Under the pieces are notes generated by a model. That model saw only the letters and a list, made by a program, of their open reading frames with translations. It did not search any database and was not told where the DNA came from. Both the position numbers and the translations under genes were made by a program. DNA of 64,000 nucleotides from Vitrella brassicaformis (lineage: Eukaryota; Sar; Vitrellaceae): contig CDMY01000656.1 in NCBI GenBank assembly GCA_001179505.1, positions 94,636 through 158,635 of the forward strand. Reading direction: 5' to 3'. Below are positions 1 to 13,700 of this stretch, piece by piece; position 1 is the stretch's first letter; every line of letters starts with the position of its first letter.

Positions 1-116
1 GCGATGCGGGATGGTTCTGCCCCGACGGCAGCACCTCCCCGAAGACGACGGTGTGTGACTGGGGCGAATACTGTGTGGCGGGGAGCGGGGCCAATCTAAC
101 GTGCCCTGCCGGTGAG

Positions 117-175
<59 letters not shown>

Positions 176-3100
176 CAGAGAGAGAGAGGGGACGAGACTG
201 GAAGGCCGTGTCTCTGTGTGTCTCCCTGTGTGTGTGTGTGTGTGTGCGTGTAGGGGAGTACAACAACGCCCCTGGTGCTGACTCGTGTGACCCGGTGAGA
301 CACGTGACAAACACCCCAAACAAAGCAAATCGGCGTGATGCGATCGATGCGCCTGATGCCTCATCCCCCCCCCCTCTCTCTCTCTCTGTCCTTCTCAGTG
401 CCCATACCGATTCTGGTGCCCCTCGGGGACCTACAACTTCACCGAGAACCTCTGCCCCAAGGGCCACTACTGCGGCGTGGGCACCTCCACCGGCACACAG
501 TTCCCATGCGACGCCGGCAGATTTAACAACGTCACAGGTGCCTACAAGACCACCGAGTGCCAGCAGTGCCCACCCGGCAAGTACTGTGACACTAGTGGGC
601 TCGAGGAGCCCACCGGGGACTGCGACCCGGGCTACTACTGCCAGCAGGGGTCTGAGAGCGCAACGCCCACGGGGAATGAGTGCGCTGCCGGGACATACTG
701 CCCGGCTGGCACTCCTGACTTTGTGCCTTGCGACGCTGGTGGGTCGGTGGCTCTGGGAGAAAGGGGAGGAGTTTGTTGCACCACTCTCAATCTCTCTCTA
801 TGTGTCTGATGTGTGTGGGCAGGGTATTTCTGCAACGATACAGGCCTGGCGAGTCCCACCGACATCTGTGACGGCGGCTACTACTGCGAGGAAGGCGCTA
901 AGGGCCGCACCTCAGCCGGTATGTATGTATTGTCTGTGCGTTTGTGTGAGCAATGCCGCGTCTTGTGTGTGTGTGTGTGTGTTGGCTGGGCGAATTCATT
1001 AATCAATCAAACAGAGGACAGTGGCAACGTCATTCCTTGTCCTGCGGGCAGCTACTGCGAGCCCGGCAGCACCTTCCACCGCCTCTGTCCCAACGGCACC
1101 TTCTCAAGCGCGACAAACCAGGACGAACGAAGCGACTGCCAGGACTGCATGCCCGGAAAGTAAGCAAACCAGCCCCCTCTCTCCCCGCACATCCCCCCCT
1201 CTCTCTCTCTGTATGTGTGTGTGTGTGTGTGTCAGGTATTGCGCCGAGGCCGGCTTAACAGCGCCCTCAGGCGATTGCGAGGCGGGCTTCTACTGCCCCG
1301 CGGCCTCTGTGTGGAAATACGGAATCCTCTGCCCGGCGGGCAAGAAGTGCCCAAGCGGGTCGGCCACACCGCAGAGCTGCGACACTGCGGCCGAGTACCA
1401 GCCTTTGCAGGGGCAAGCGGACTGTGTGGCGTGTCCTCCTGGGCGCCTGTGCAATGATACTGACAGTGTGCCGTGCCCGGAGGGTCACTTCTGTGCGGGG
1501 AACGTGCAGACGGCTTGTGGGCCTGGGAGCTACAACAACTTTACTGGGGGGTGGAAGCCGGATAATTGCACGGCTTGCCCGCCCGGTATGTCTGTGTGTG
1601 TGCGTGTGCGTGTGCGTGCACGTGTGTGTGTGTGTGCCTGGGGGGTGGTGGGGTGGGTTTATTGATGCGCCTCTTGTTTGTTGTGTGTTTGTGTGGCGCA
1701 GGGAGGTATTGTGACAGCAGTGCTATGACTGCCCCTGGGCCGGACTGGTATGCACCGCACAGACAGCACACACACACGCGCACACGCACCAACACACGTG
1801 TGCTGCGTCTGGTATTTGTGTGGGTGTGTCTCCTTCTCCCCTCTCTCTGTCTCTCTGGCCTTGCAGCCCCGCTGGCTACTTCTGCAGAGGAGGTCAGCTG
1901 CCCATCATCTCCCCTCCCACATCCCCCTCCTTGACAAGCGAACACCCCACCACACCACACCCTTTCTCTCTGTGTCCGTCCCTCCCTCCCTCCCTCCCTG
2001 TGTGTGCAGAGACACCGGTGGAGTTTCCCCTAGACCCCGCCACAGACAACGGGGGCGGCTGTGAAAAGGGCTACTACTGCCCCCCGGGATCCACCAGCCA
2101 ACTCGACTGCCTCCCCGGACAGTACTGCTCCGTCGCCTTCGCCGCTGCGCCCACGGCCCTCTGTGCGGCGGGGTTCTTCTGCAAGCAGCGGGCGCTGACT
2201 GCCCAGCCGCTTGTGAGGGAAGATCGGAAATGTCCTTCTGCGAGGCTGTATGGGATATGCCCTGAAGGTCAGCTGTGGGCAGGGTGTGTATGTCTCTCTC
2301 TCTCTCTCTCTGTGCAGGTCACTACTGTGAGGAAGGTACGGCAGATTCCGTCCGGTGTCCAGCCGGCACCAAGAAGGAGTGGGGCGGTGTGTCGTCGACC
2401 AGCGGCGCCAGGAACGTGTTGGGGTGCAGCTCGTGCCAGGCCGGCAGCTACTGCCATGGCACCGCACTCACCGTCGCCACATCCGGCGTCTGTGTGGAGG
2501 GATACTACTGCCCTGCTGGGAGCAAGGTGCGTGCAGCGTGCAGACGGACACAGGGAGGGAGAGAGACACCACACCCACCTGTCTGTCAATCAATTGTGTG
2601 TGCAGCAAGCCCGGGAGAAGCTGTGTCCGCCAGGGCACTACTGCGGCGAGGCCAGCGGGGACAAGAGACAGTGCGAGAAGGGGCAGTACCAGCCGCTCTA
2701 CGGGCAGACCACATGCGACCCGTGTGTGGCAGGTGAGCACCATGCTTAAGACCCCACCACAGCCCCCCTCCCCATCCCCCACATACACACACATCGACCC
2801 ATCGGTAGTCGACATGAATCTTGGGGTGGGGGTCGTCAGGTCAATCGTGTGAGGACTTTGCTCTAGATCACACCCAGGAGTGTGAGCAGGGAATGTACTG
2901 TCAGGCCGGCGACAAGCCAAAGGTAGGTTTGGTAAGGTGGGAGTGGTGTGGTGACCGCCAGAGAGAGAATGATTCAAGCAAGCAACTCCACCAAAGAGAA
3001 GATGGTACTGTTTCGCTTGCCTCTTCTACGCAATATCAGAACTGCCCGATCGGCACTTTTGGCAACGACGTCAACCTCACTGCCTTGTTGGAAGTCAGTA

Positions 3101-4096
3101 TGAGAAGACACAGACACAGAAACACACACACACACACACACAGAGAAAGAGAGAGAGAGAGAGAGGGAGGGAGAGGGGCAGCAGACGGGCATGTGTGTGT
3201 TCTCCCTGTCTGCCTGCGTGTGTGAATCACGCCAGTGCACGGATTGCCTGCCCGGCCAGTACTGTGGGACAGAGGGCCTAGACGCCCCCACAGGTCAGTC
3301 AACTCAACCTCTCAACGATACGATGCAAGCATTGCAACAAGTGTTGTGTGCCTGGGTGCCCGCGGTGCAGCCAACTGTTCCGCGGGATACTACTGCCGTT
3401 CTGGCTCCGAGCGCGCCAAGCCTGACGCTTTCTCCCCGGGCTACAAGTGCCTCGGCGGGGACCAGCGATTCTGCTCCCCTGGACGAGGGTAAGAGGGCAC
3501 GACGGAGAGACTCTCCACAGACACTAGGTCATGGTTGCCCGCCTGCCCTGCCTGTGTTGTGTGGTTGTGTGCAGGTGTCCCAAGGGCTCCTACTGCCCAG
3601 AAGGCTCTGTCGCACCGATTCCATGTGCGCACACCCCTCCCCCCACCCACCCACCCAAACCTGCCCACATGGGTTTCTCCTGTTATCTGTCTGCCGGTCT
3701 GTCGGTTCAGGCCGGCCTGGGAAGAACAGCCCGAACGAGAACGCCACAAGCCCGGCTGACTGCGCCGACTGCCCCCCTGGCAAGTGGTGCGCCCCCGACG
3801 GCAGCATCTCCAACTGCGACGGCGGGTTCGTGTGCGTCGGCAGCTCCGCCACGCCACGCCCCACCAACCAAACCGGCATGGGGTACGTCTGGTCGGTTCT
3901 CGCGTTGGGTGTGATGTGAAATAAGTAGGCAGGTATGATGGGTGTATTGTGTGTGTGTGTGTATGGTGCAGGTATCGGTGTCCGAGTGGGCACAAGTGTG
4001 CTGCGGGTGTGTTCGCCCCGACGGAGTGCCAACCAGGCTCATTCGCAGACATGGCAAGAGAGGACCCCCGCTCTGTTCTTCCTCCCAACACACCTG

Positions 4097-4132
<36 letters not shown>

Positions 4133-7100
4133 TGTGTGTCTCAGGGTTTGGACGACTGCAAGGACTGCCAGGCCGGCTTCGTGTGCTCCGACACCCAGCA
4201 GGACACCACCGACACCTACCCCTGCCCCGAAGGCCACTACTGCCCCAGGGGCTCAGACAACGGCCTCAGCAACCCCTGCCCCTCCACCACCTTCAGAAAC
4301 CTCACACACGGGGCGCTCCCAAGTGACTGCTTCGACTGCCCTGCCGGCGAGTACTGCCCAATCGCTGGGCAGAATGACACCGCCGGAGCCTGTTCTGCTG
4401 GGTATGTGTGTGTCGGGGGCGACTACTCGGCGACCCCAACGGGGTTTTGGCCGAACAGTGGGCAGTGTCCTGCGGGGTTTTACTGCCCTGAGGGAACGGA
4501 TCGGCCGGTGCCGTGCCCGATTGCGACGTGGCAGGGGTCTCTTGGGGCTGACCGTTTGGAGAACTGCACGGGGTGCCCTGCTGGTCACTACTGCCCGGAG
4601 ACTAATCTGCTTGACTATCGGCCGTACAAGTGCGCCGCGGGTATGTATGTTGGGTGGTTTGCCACACACGCAAAGCACGTCTGGATGATGGAATGGCAGC
4701 ATTGACACCGACACACCGTATCTTACTGTTGCTGTGTGTCTCTCCCTCCCTCCTTCCCCCCCTCCCTCCCCCCCTCCCGCCGTGTGTCAGGCTACTATTG
4801 CTCAGGTGCGTACGTGGGGTGGGCGCTTTGTGCTCCCTCGCACACACACACACACACACACATGCAAGTGTTCTCTTGTTCTGTTGTTCTGTTGTCCGGC
4901 ACCCGCCCGCCTTCAGGCAACGCCACTACGCCCACCCCCCGCAACCTCGGCGGCGGTACCCCCCACTGCGACCCCCACAACTCGACCACTTGCACCATCG
5001 ACCCCGGCGGCCAATGCGCAAACACTCTCACAGGAGAGATTTGCGACATCACCCCCACGACGAGCACTTGCACCGTCACGGATGCGTGCAACAACCAGAC
5101 GGGCGAGTGCCACACTGTCAGCTACGACTGCACCCTCACCGGGACGCTTCTGGTGGACGGAGTGACGCCCTGCGGGTACTCGGGGGACGTGTGTGACCCC
5201 GAAGTGTTCAACGCCGCTTGCAACTTGACCGGTGACATCTGCACGATCGACCAGGCGGCGTGTGACGACGCCAAGACTGAATTTGAGCTGGAGGCCGCAT
5301 GTGGGGTGTCGGGGGATCTCTGCCCTGAGGGACACTACTGCCCCCAAAGTGAGTTGAGTGCGGGACGGGAGACGCAGAGCAGAGAGAGGGGGTGTGTGTG
5401 GTGTGCCAACACGGGTGGTTTGGCTGGGTGGTTCTGGCTGTGTGTGTGTGTGGGTGTGTGTGGGTGTGTAGACGCCACATCGGGGTGTGACGTGCCGATA
5501 CCCTGCCCTGGCGGCTCTTATGCTAACAGAATCGGTGAGAGGGCAGGCAGGCTGACACTTAGACCAACGGACGGAGCCTGAACACGTCCGACCTCGCCCC
5601 GTCTCTGTCTCTGTGTGTGGTCTTCAGGGATGGATGCGTGCATTCAATGTCCGAAGGGCAACTATTGCCCGGAAGGCAGCGTCTGGCCACAAGTAACTAA
5701 CACACAGAGGGAGGGACACACACACGTATTGTATGGCCATGTGTCTCGTGTCTCTCTCTCTCTCTGCCCCTTGGATGCAGCCGTGCCCCGAGAACTATTT
5801 CTGCAACGTCAGCACGGCCGAGCCCTACTACTGCCCCAACGGCACCTGGAGCAACTTCACCGAGCTAGAAGACCCCTCCAACTGCACAGAGGCTCTCAAA
5901 GCAGAGTACAGCCAGTTCGGCCAGATGCAGGGCAGCTGCTCGGCGGGCCATCTCTGCATTATGGGCGTCAACACGTCCACCCCCCTCTCCTTTGCCGATG
6001 AGCGGTTCGGGGAGCCGGCCATTCAGTACGGCGGGCTGTGTCCGTCTGGGCACTACTGTGAGGAGGGCACGGTGGCGCCCACGCCTTGTCCGGAGGGCAC
6101 TGGCGTCGCTTGGGAAGGAGCCAGCAGTGAAGACAACTGCACTGTGTATGTGACACAACAGAGGGGGGAGAAGGGGTGGGTCTATCTCTCTCTCTCTGTG
6201 TGTCTCTGTGTGTGTGTGTGTGTGTGTGTAGGTGTCCGCCGGGGTACTACTGCGGGGATTTCATGCTAGTGCCGGCCGAGTGTCCGCCCGGCTTCTTCTG
6301 CGGAGAAAACACCACAGACCCAAGTAAGGACGAAACACACAGGGCAGGGCGGGGGCTTCCTCACTCCTCATCCCGTCCGTGGTATGGTATGGTTGTCTGT
6401 TCAGTACCCTGTCCAATCGGGACGTACAACAACCAGTCGAAGGCCGTGGACACCTTTGTCGTCGAGGCCGAGAGCATCACCAATGTGTCCGTGTCCGCTG
6501 TGGAGAGGGAGCTCACCGTCAACTACACCGACGGCGCTTTGGTGGCCATCAACCTCTTCCACGACACGACCAACGGCTCTGTGCTCGTCACACATGACAC
6601 CAAGTGGGCCACTCACACAGACAGGGAGGGGGAGGGGGAGGGGCAGGAGAGTCGTGTGTCTGTGTGTGAGTGTAGGTATCCAGAGGATTTCAATGTGACG
6701 TATGTGTCTGGCGGCGGTGGTGGCGGGGCGGACGTCGTCATTGTCGAGTATGAGAGCACCACCACCACCATAGATGTCGACACCTCCGGCCCCTCCATGA
6801 CCGTCATCTACACCGACCCAGTCGTCAACCCCGACAACAGCACCACCTGCCTCCCATGCCCCGCCGTAAGCCTCACACAACACACATTTATTTCCTTACA
6901 CCACACCACACCACATCACATCACATCCGCCCATTTGCTCTCCTCTGTGTTGTGTGCAGGGATACTGGTGTCACAATATCACCGACCCACTGGATCCTGG
7001 CCCCGGCATATCAGACTACCGGCCCTTCGTCTGCCCGATCAGCAAGTACTGCCCCCTGTACACCCTGTGGCCCAAGCCATGCCCCCAGGGCACCTACCGC

Positions 7101-9000
7101 AACGACACGGGCGCCGCGGCGGAGAGCGACTGCTTCCCTTGCCCGCTGGGCTTCTACTGCGATAACGACGCCAACACTTTCAATCTCACCTATGTGCCCT
7201 GTCCGGCTGGCTACTACTGCAACGACCCCAATGGGACTGTCCTGCCTGTGGTAAGTGGGCGGATTGTGTGAGTGGGGGAAGGGGAAGCAGCGCCACATCT
7301 TGTGGTGGTCCGTGTGCGATGCGATTGTGTGCAGCCGTGTCCGCAAGGGTTCTACTGTCCGGTGCAGACGATCGACCCAGTGCCGGTCAGACAGACGTGA
7401 GAAGCCAGGCTTGCACACCCATGGATGTCTCTCTCTCTGTGTCTCTGTGTGTGTGTGTGTGTGTTTCAGTGTGACGAGGTGTCCGTGTACGGCATCGGAT
7501 GCAACGAGGTGTGCCGCGTCAATCTGACCGACGACCTGGAAAAACCCGAAGACTCGCTGGCATGCCTCAACAACATCATGCCTGTCAACATGACCACCAC
7601 ACCCGCCCCACCCACAGCGAATGACACCGAAGCATTCTTTCCTCCCTCTGAGGCACGCAAAGAGGCCACCAATACCGCCCATCAGCGAGACAGACATGGC
7701 TCTGTGTCGTGTGTGTGTGTGTGGTCAGTGTGGGGCGTCAGGGTACTACTGCCCAAGCCCGGCCCTGTCCCAGCCAGTGCCCGTTGTCCGCGCCCTGCAG
7801 ACAACCACCCAGGCCGACCTGGACGATGCGGGCAGCAGCATCCCCATCCCCTGCCCATACGCACACTACTGCCCCAGAGGATCCGGCGACCCCACACCCT
7901 GCCCACCCGGCACCAAGGTCGATCTCACACACAGACGACAGACAGAGAAGGTGGTGCATCGCTTCCTGTGTCTGTGTCTGTGTCTGTGTGTGTGAATGTG
8001 TCTGTCGTTCAGGCGCGCAAGAGCTGCCACCACGGTGTGACGTTGGAGGACTGCTGCGAGGCCTGCCCTCGAGGCACGTACACGGCGGGGAATGCCAGCC
8101 TCGAGTGCACCGAATGCGACGCGGGATACGTCTGCACTGGTATGGTCTAGGTGTGTGAATGCATTGCACGTTTATGTGGGTGCGTACGTATGTCTGGTTC
8201 AGGCGGTGGTGTGATCCCAGCTCCCACATCGCTGGCTGAGGGCGGCAAACAGTGAGCAAACAGACAGACAGACAGACAGACATGGTAGACATCACAGAAA
8301 GACGGAGGCATGGCTTGTCCGTGTGTTTGCTTGGAAATTGGTGCCATTGCGCCCACACACACAGGTGTCCTGCCGGTCACTACTGCCCCGCCGGCGCCAC
8401 GTGGGAGATCCCCTGCAGCCCGGGCGCCTTCAATCCCGACATCCTCTCAACCAGCGCCGCTTCATGCCGACTGTGCCCCCAGGACACTTTCAACGACCAC
8501 TTCGGACAGGTCGGTCGGGGTGAGGAGAGGGAGAGAGTGGGGCGCTCGCCACACACACCGCCTGATGGTTTGGTGGTTGGCTGCTTGATTGATGGTGCAG
8601 TCGTCATGCATCACGTGTGGGGCGACGTCCTACTCGCTTGTCGGCGCCTCGGCGTGCACGTGCCTCGGCCGGCACAGGGCCTTTCAGCGAAGCGACAAGA
8701 CATGCAGATGCGCACCAGGGTAACACACCCGACACCCCACACCCACACCCACACACAAGCCCCGATATGACATCTCTCGCCCGTCCATATTATGCAGGTA
8801 TGAGTTCCTGGATGTGGACTTCAATCGTGTGGAGGGCGACGGCGGTTTCGACTGCCAGCCCAAGATCCTCGCCCGCTGCGGGGCTTCGGAGCTGCGCAAC
8901 GCCGACGGCGAGTGTGTGGGCAAGAAGGACTGCAAAGACGTCTGCATTGGGACGCCGGGCGAGTACATCGCCACCATTGGGCTCTGTCAGGTGAGGCGCA
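1..9000 (+). other. Cys-rich ectodomain: GCC2/GCC3 repeat array
   Basis: Exons of this segment repeatedly encode blocks of about 40-50 residues with two to four Cys, typically a GxYCxxG core followed by TxxxCPxG. Examples are at 399-738, 1240-1590, 2060-2530, 4145-4640, 5780-6148 and 7000-7250. One stretch (4916-5346) departs from the pattern, being Thr-rich with short C-T-I-D, C-D-I-T and C-T-V-T motifs. Another (about 6410-6860) is a Val/Thr/Asp-rich, beta-strand-like insertion low in Cys. The last Cys blocks (8600-8990) have an EGF-like look (CRCAPGYEF). The repeats are inferred to be disulphide-bonded and extracellular. Confidence 0.8.
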
Positions 9001-10757
9001 GACGGACGCATTAAAGGAATCCACACACCACACACACACACACCCCGATGGATGTGATGTGCTTCTGTCTGTCACGTACCTTGTCAGTGCGAGGCATTGG
9101 AGCTCTCCAACGTGGAGTGCGACCAGGCCTGCCGTGATGACAAGTTCCAGATGGCCCTTGTGCCCTCGTCTGACAAGGGCGTCTCCCTGCGGGTGACGGA
9201 CCCCGCCACACAGACGTCGGTGGAGATCCCCATCTCAGTGCTGCAGGGCGGCGCACTGGGCGGTGGCGCCGGCCCAATGTCCAACGCGTCCTTCATTGCG
9301 TGTGATATCGACGATCGAGACCTGGAGGGAGCCACGTGCGACCTCAAGTTCCAGGGGGCGTCCAACACCGCTCTACTGGGGCTCTTCGGGCCGCCTGTGG
9401 CCATGCTCGACGTCATTGATCAGCTCTATGCAGAGCTTGAGGCGCTGCTGCAGAACGCCACAGTGACCACACCTGCACCGACCGCCCGGATGTTGCTGGG
9501 ACAAGAGATGTTGGGGAAGTGGGATAAGGAGAGCGTTGCGCTGTCTCGCGTGAAGACCCGCTATGACGCGAATGGCGAGTGCATGTTCCGTCGTCGGCTG
9601 CAGGCTGTGGTGGCTGATGAGGGGATCAACAACCCGGTGCAGTGTCTCGAGTACGGCACGGCCATGGTGTGGCAGCTGGACGACGGCCGGTACCCCGTGT
9701 ATGTCAAGGACTCGCTCCTCAACAGCAACGCCAATTTCGACTACCGCGCATTCGACCTTCTCAGAGACGTAACGAAATGCACCAAACATAAGAAACACTC
9801 TCTCTTTTGTGGATGGATGGCCTTCATTTGGCTGTTGTTCTGTCTGTCAGGACATGAGATCTGCGAATCCGCCGTCGATCTTTGTTTACACCTTCAACCA
9901 GGAGGGCTCCTACACCTTCAGGAAGGACAACGACCCGCAGAAGCAGACGGTCATCGTCGTCATGGGGCAGACCAAGACATGCCCCGATGACAGCGACTTC
10001 CCCCAGGCCACGACGGCCCCCGCCCTGTTGCGGCTGGGTGTGCGTCAGCGCGACGACATAGTCATCGCCCCCGACTGGTGGATCGTGCTGATTGTCACCA
10101 TCTGTGTGGTCGCCATGTTCATCGTGCTCGTCTCGGCACTCCGCAATTACCGCAAGAGGCAGTGGGCACGGGCCACCAAGGGCAGGTCGGAAATCAGATA
10201 CCGATCCCACGCGCAAAAGGCCGACTTCTCTGTCTTCGGCAGCAAGGTCAGCCGTGCCATGCCGTCAGCGAGACACACGGCGATCTTTGTGTGTGTGTGT
10301 GTGTGTGTGTGCAGGGTGGGCAGGTGGAGGTCAATCGTGTCGAGGACGCAGCCAACGTGAATGCGCGGCGCAAGTCGTACTTTGCCGGGACAGAGGAAGC
10401 CGACATGGAGGAGCTCGCAGAAAGGGAAGAGGTCAGCTCCCACAAAGACAGACAGACAGACAGACAGAAAAAGCAATGGTCATGCCTCCCTCTGTGTCAG
10501 GTTCAAGCGTTGAGTGCGGCTGAGATCCAGGACGCCCTGCAGGACTACAGCCTTGACCTGGTCGACCCGCGAGTGTTCCAGGCCATCTTTGAGAAGATCC
10601 TCGACCACTACGACTTCACCAAGAAACAATTCAATGAGCACCAGGAGTACATGCACGAGTCCACCAAGCTCATACTCTCACAGGTCGGCCGATGGACGGA
10701 CGGACGGACGGACGGACGGACGGACAGATGGAACAACAGGGCACCAGAGAGACCTGG

Positions 10758-10791
<34 letters not shown>

Positions 10792-13700
10792 TGTGCAGAC
10801 AGAGCAGCTGCAGGAGGCCCTCGCCCAGCGTCTCAAGGCGGCAGTGCGCCGCCAAGAGATCAGAGGTACACCTCCCTTCCATCCCGCCCCAACCAGCCCG
10901 CCCTCACACCCATGTCTCTCCCCCTTCCTATTGAGCAGACGAGGAGGTTGCCGCCGAGAAGCATCGTCTGGCAGAGATCTTCGACCGTCTGACGGAGGAG
11001 AGCAAGAACGTCCCCGAGCGGCCCGAGGACGTCGAGAAGTTCATGGAAGACGAGGCCACCGGCAGACACAAGCGCGTGTCGTTCATTGCACCTCAGGAAG
11101 CCGCCGAGGAAGAGGACACGGTAGAGGAAGTCGATGTGACCCCTGTGGGCCCCTCACAAGCTGGTGTGTGGTGTGTGTGTGTGTGTGTGTGAATGAAGGG
11201 CAAGGCGCCCGGTGCGTTATGTCGGCCCCACACGCAGATGTCCCGTGCCTCCAGCATGGTGTCGGTGGGGCTGTCGGAGCTCGACCTGCAGGACCATGCA
11301 GCCCTACTCGAAGAACAACTGGAGGTAAACGGCTCTGTACACACCCACCCACCACCCAGCCACGTGGGTCAGTCGCTCATGGGGTGCGATGGGTCGTGGT
11401 GCTTTATGTGTGCAGTTGGGCGACCAGGAGAAAGAGATCCTGCAGAAGCTCGAGCAGAGGGTGGCCGAGATGGAGAACGAAGAGGACCGCGCTAAGGCAT
11501 ACAACGAACTCAACGCCGAAATGGAAAAGGTACACACGCCCTAGGTACGCGTAGCCGAGCACGTCTTCCTCCGTTCGTTGGTTGGTCGCTGCAGGTGCGT
11601 GCTCGTCTGGACGAGGAGAAGATGAAGATTCTCTCAGAGGTGCAGGAGCGAACAAACGCCAGACAACAGCGCACACTGGTCAGTCCACTCACAGCAAGAC
11701 ACACACACACCCCTCCCAACCCAACCGCCACGACCTGTTCGTTTGTTTCTTAGGAGCGCCGTCGGACCCGCAAGCACGCCGAGCAGGAGTTGGCAGAGCT
11801 CTACGAGCTGCAGGACGCCGAGATCATGCGTCTGCGCGAGAAGAGCGACCGCGAGTTTCTGAATGAGGAGCAGAAGGCCACCGACGAGCTGATGGAGCTG
11901 GAGGCCAAGCTGCAGGCCGAGGGTGAGGCCAAGAAGCAGGAGCTCTACCAGGAGTTCCAATACCGACTGGCCGCTGCCAAGAGCCCACACGAGAAGGAAA
12001 TCATCATCAGACACTTCAAGGTCACAACCATTTCGCTCGATAGACAGACAGACTTACACTCTGGACACTGTCCGCACATCAAATCGACATACATGTCTCT
12101 CTCTTCAGCAAAACCTGGAGGCCTTGAATGAAGCCCTGGAAGAGGAGGCCGAGAAGCAGCGACTTGCACTCGCGGTCCGTTTTGAAAGCAACCAGGCGAC
12201 AGCTCTCCTCGTCCTTTGTCCTGTCTGTGTGTGTGTTCGTAGGAGAAGCTTCGCAAGCGTCAGGAGGAGCGGAAAAAGACCCAGAAGGAGGACACGGAGA
12301 AGGTGCTTAAGAACCAGACCAAGGCAGCCAACGCCGCCGAGCTGGCCGTCATCGACCGTCGCCTCGACGAGATCGCCACTCGACACGCAAACGAACGCGA
12401 GATACTCCAAGAAAGCGAAGACCTCCACATACGCAAGGTCAGCCAGCAGAGAGGGTCCGCGCCTAGCCTACACACCGACTCTTGCTCTGTGTATGGATGG
12501 CCTCATAGGAGCAAGCAGCGCTCGAGAAGTGGTTCGACCGTCGCAAGAAGGAGAAGCTGGGCGCCCTGTATGAGCAGATCATGGGCCCCACTCCGCCCAC
12601 CGACGAGGCGGAGAAGGAGAAGCTGCTGAGCGAGTACGAGACGCGGGCCGCCAGACTTGAGGAGGAGCTCGCTGAGGAGAAAGAGGAGCAAGAGCTCATG
12701 CTGCTGCAAAAGATGAAGGTCAGCTTACTGGCTGCTGATGGCCGGTCACTCAACGGAGACACAATGATTGTGTGGTTTGTGTGGGTGTGTCCCTTCAGGA
12801 GCGGACAAAGCGTAGACAGGCAGCTCAGGAGGCGAGGCGGCGCGCAGAAGTGCAGCTCATCCACGGCCAGCGCAGCGTCATGGACAAGAGAAACGCACTC
12901 GAAGAAAGGATACAGGTGAGTCAGTGAAGACGCAGACAGTATGTGTGTGTCATTCATTGGCATTGGCCTGGCTGTGTAGATGGAGCGTCTGGGTGTCGAG
13001 GCAGATTACAGCAACAACCGTCTGGCGCTGCAGCAGAAGCAGGAGATGGACCTCAACGAGAAGCTCCGCGACCTCAACGAGAAGATGGTCACCGCACTCA
13101 AGGTCCAGGCCCTCCAGGACGAGGCCAACGGGGTGGCCGTCTTGGTAAGGCAGACTGATTCCGTGTGCCGATGGGACGGATTGCATGCATTTTTCCTTCT
13201 GTGGGTGACTGACAGGACCGCGAGAAGAACGCCAACGCCATCAAGCAGCGTTTCGAGCGGGACAAGCAGCGGATCCTGCAGGATCATCGCAACCTATGCG
13301 AGGAGCAGAAACAGGACCTGCTCAACGCACATCGACTCAGGCAAGCACCATCGTGAAGAGACACACGGATAGCCACAGCCGAATACACCACTTTGTGTGA
13401 TGTGTGTGTTTGTGTAGGCTGGAAGAGCTGCGTCAGAAGCACAAGGGCGAGCGCGACGAGTGCAACAAGGAGATATCGGACGAGCTGCAGGCCCTTCATG
13501 CAAAGATCGACGAGGCCACAAAGGAGGAGCTCAGCCAAAGGAAGAACGCAGCCGAGGAGGCCGTCAACGTACGGACAGCAAAGAGAGGCGACTGGGGCCA
13601 ATTGCTGCACTGGTGGCATGTGCGCGTGTCTCCCTCCCTCCATTGCAGGATGAGGCTGAGCGTGAGGAGATGATCCAGCTGGAGGACCTCCAGGCCAAAA

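Noticed and set aside
112-1002. Forward open frame running through intron repeats into Cys-rich exons
   Set aside because: It reads (AC)n and (TG)n as THTHTH and VCVCVC and switches frame relative to the conserved GxYC motifs. The spliced model in another frame is clearly better.
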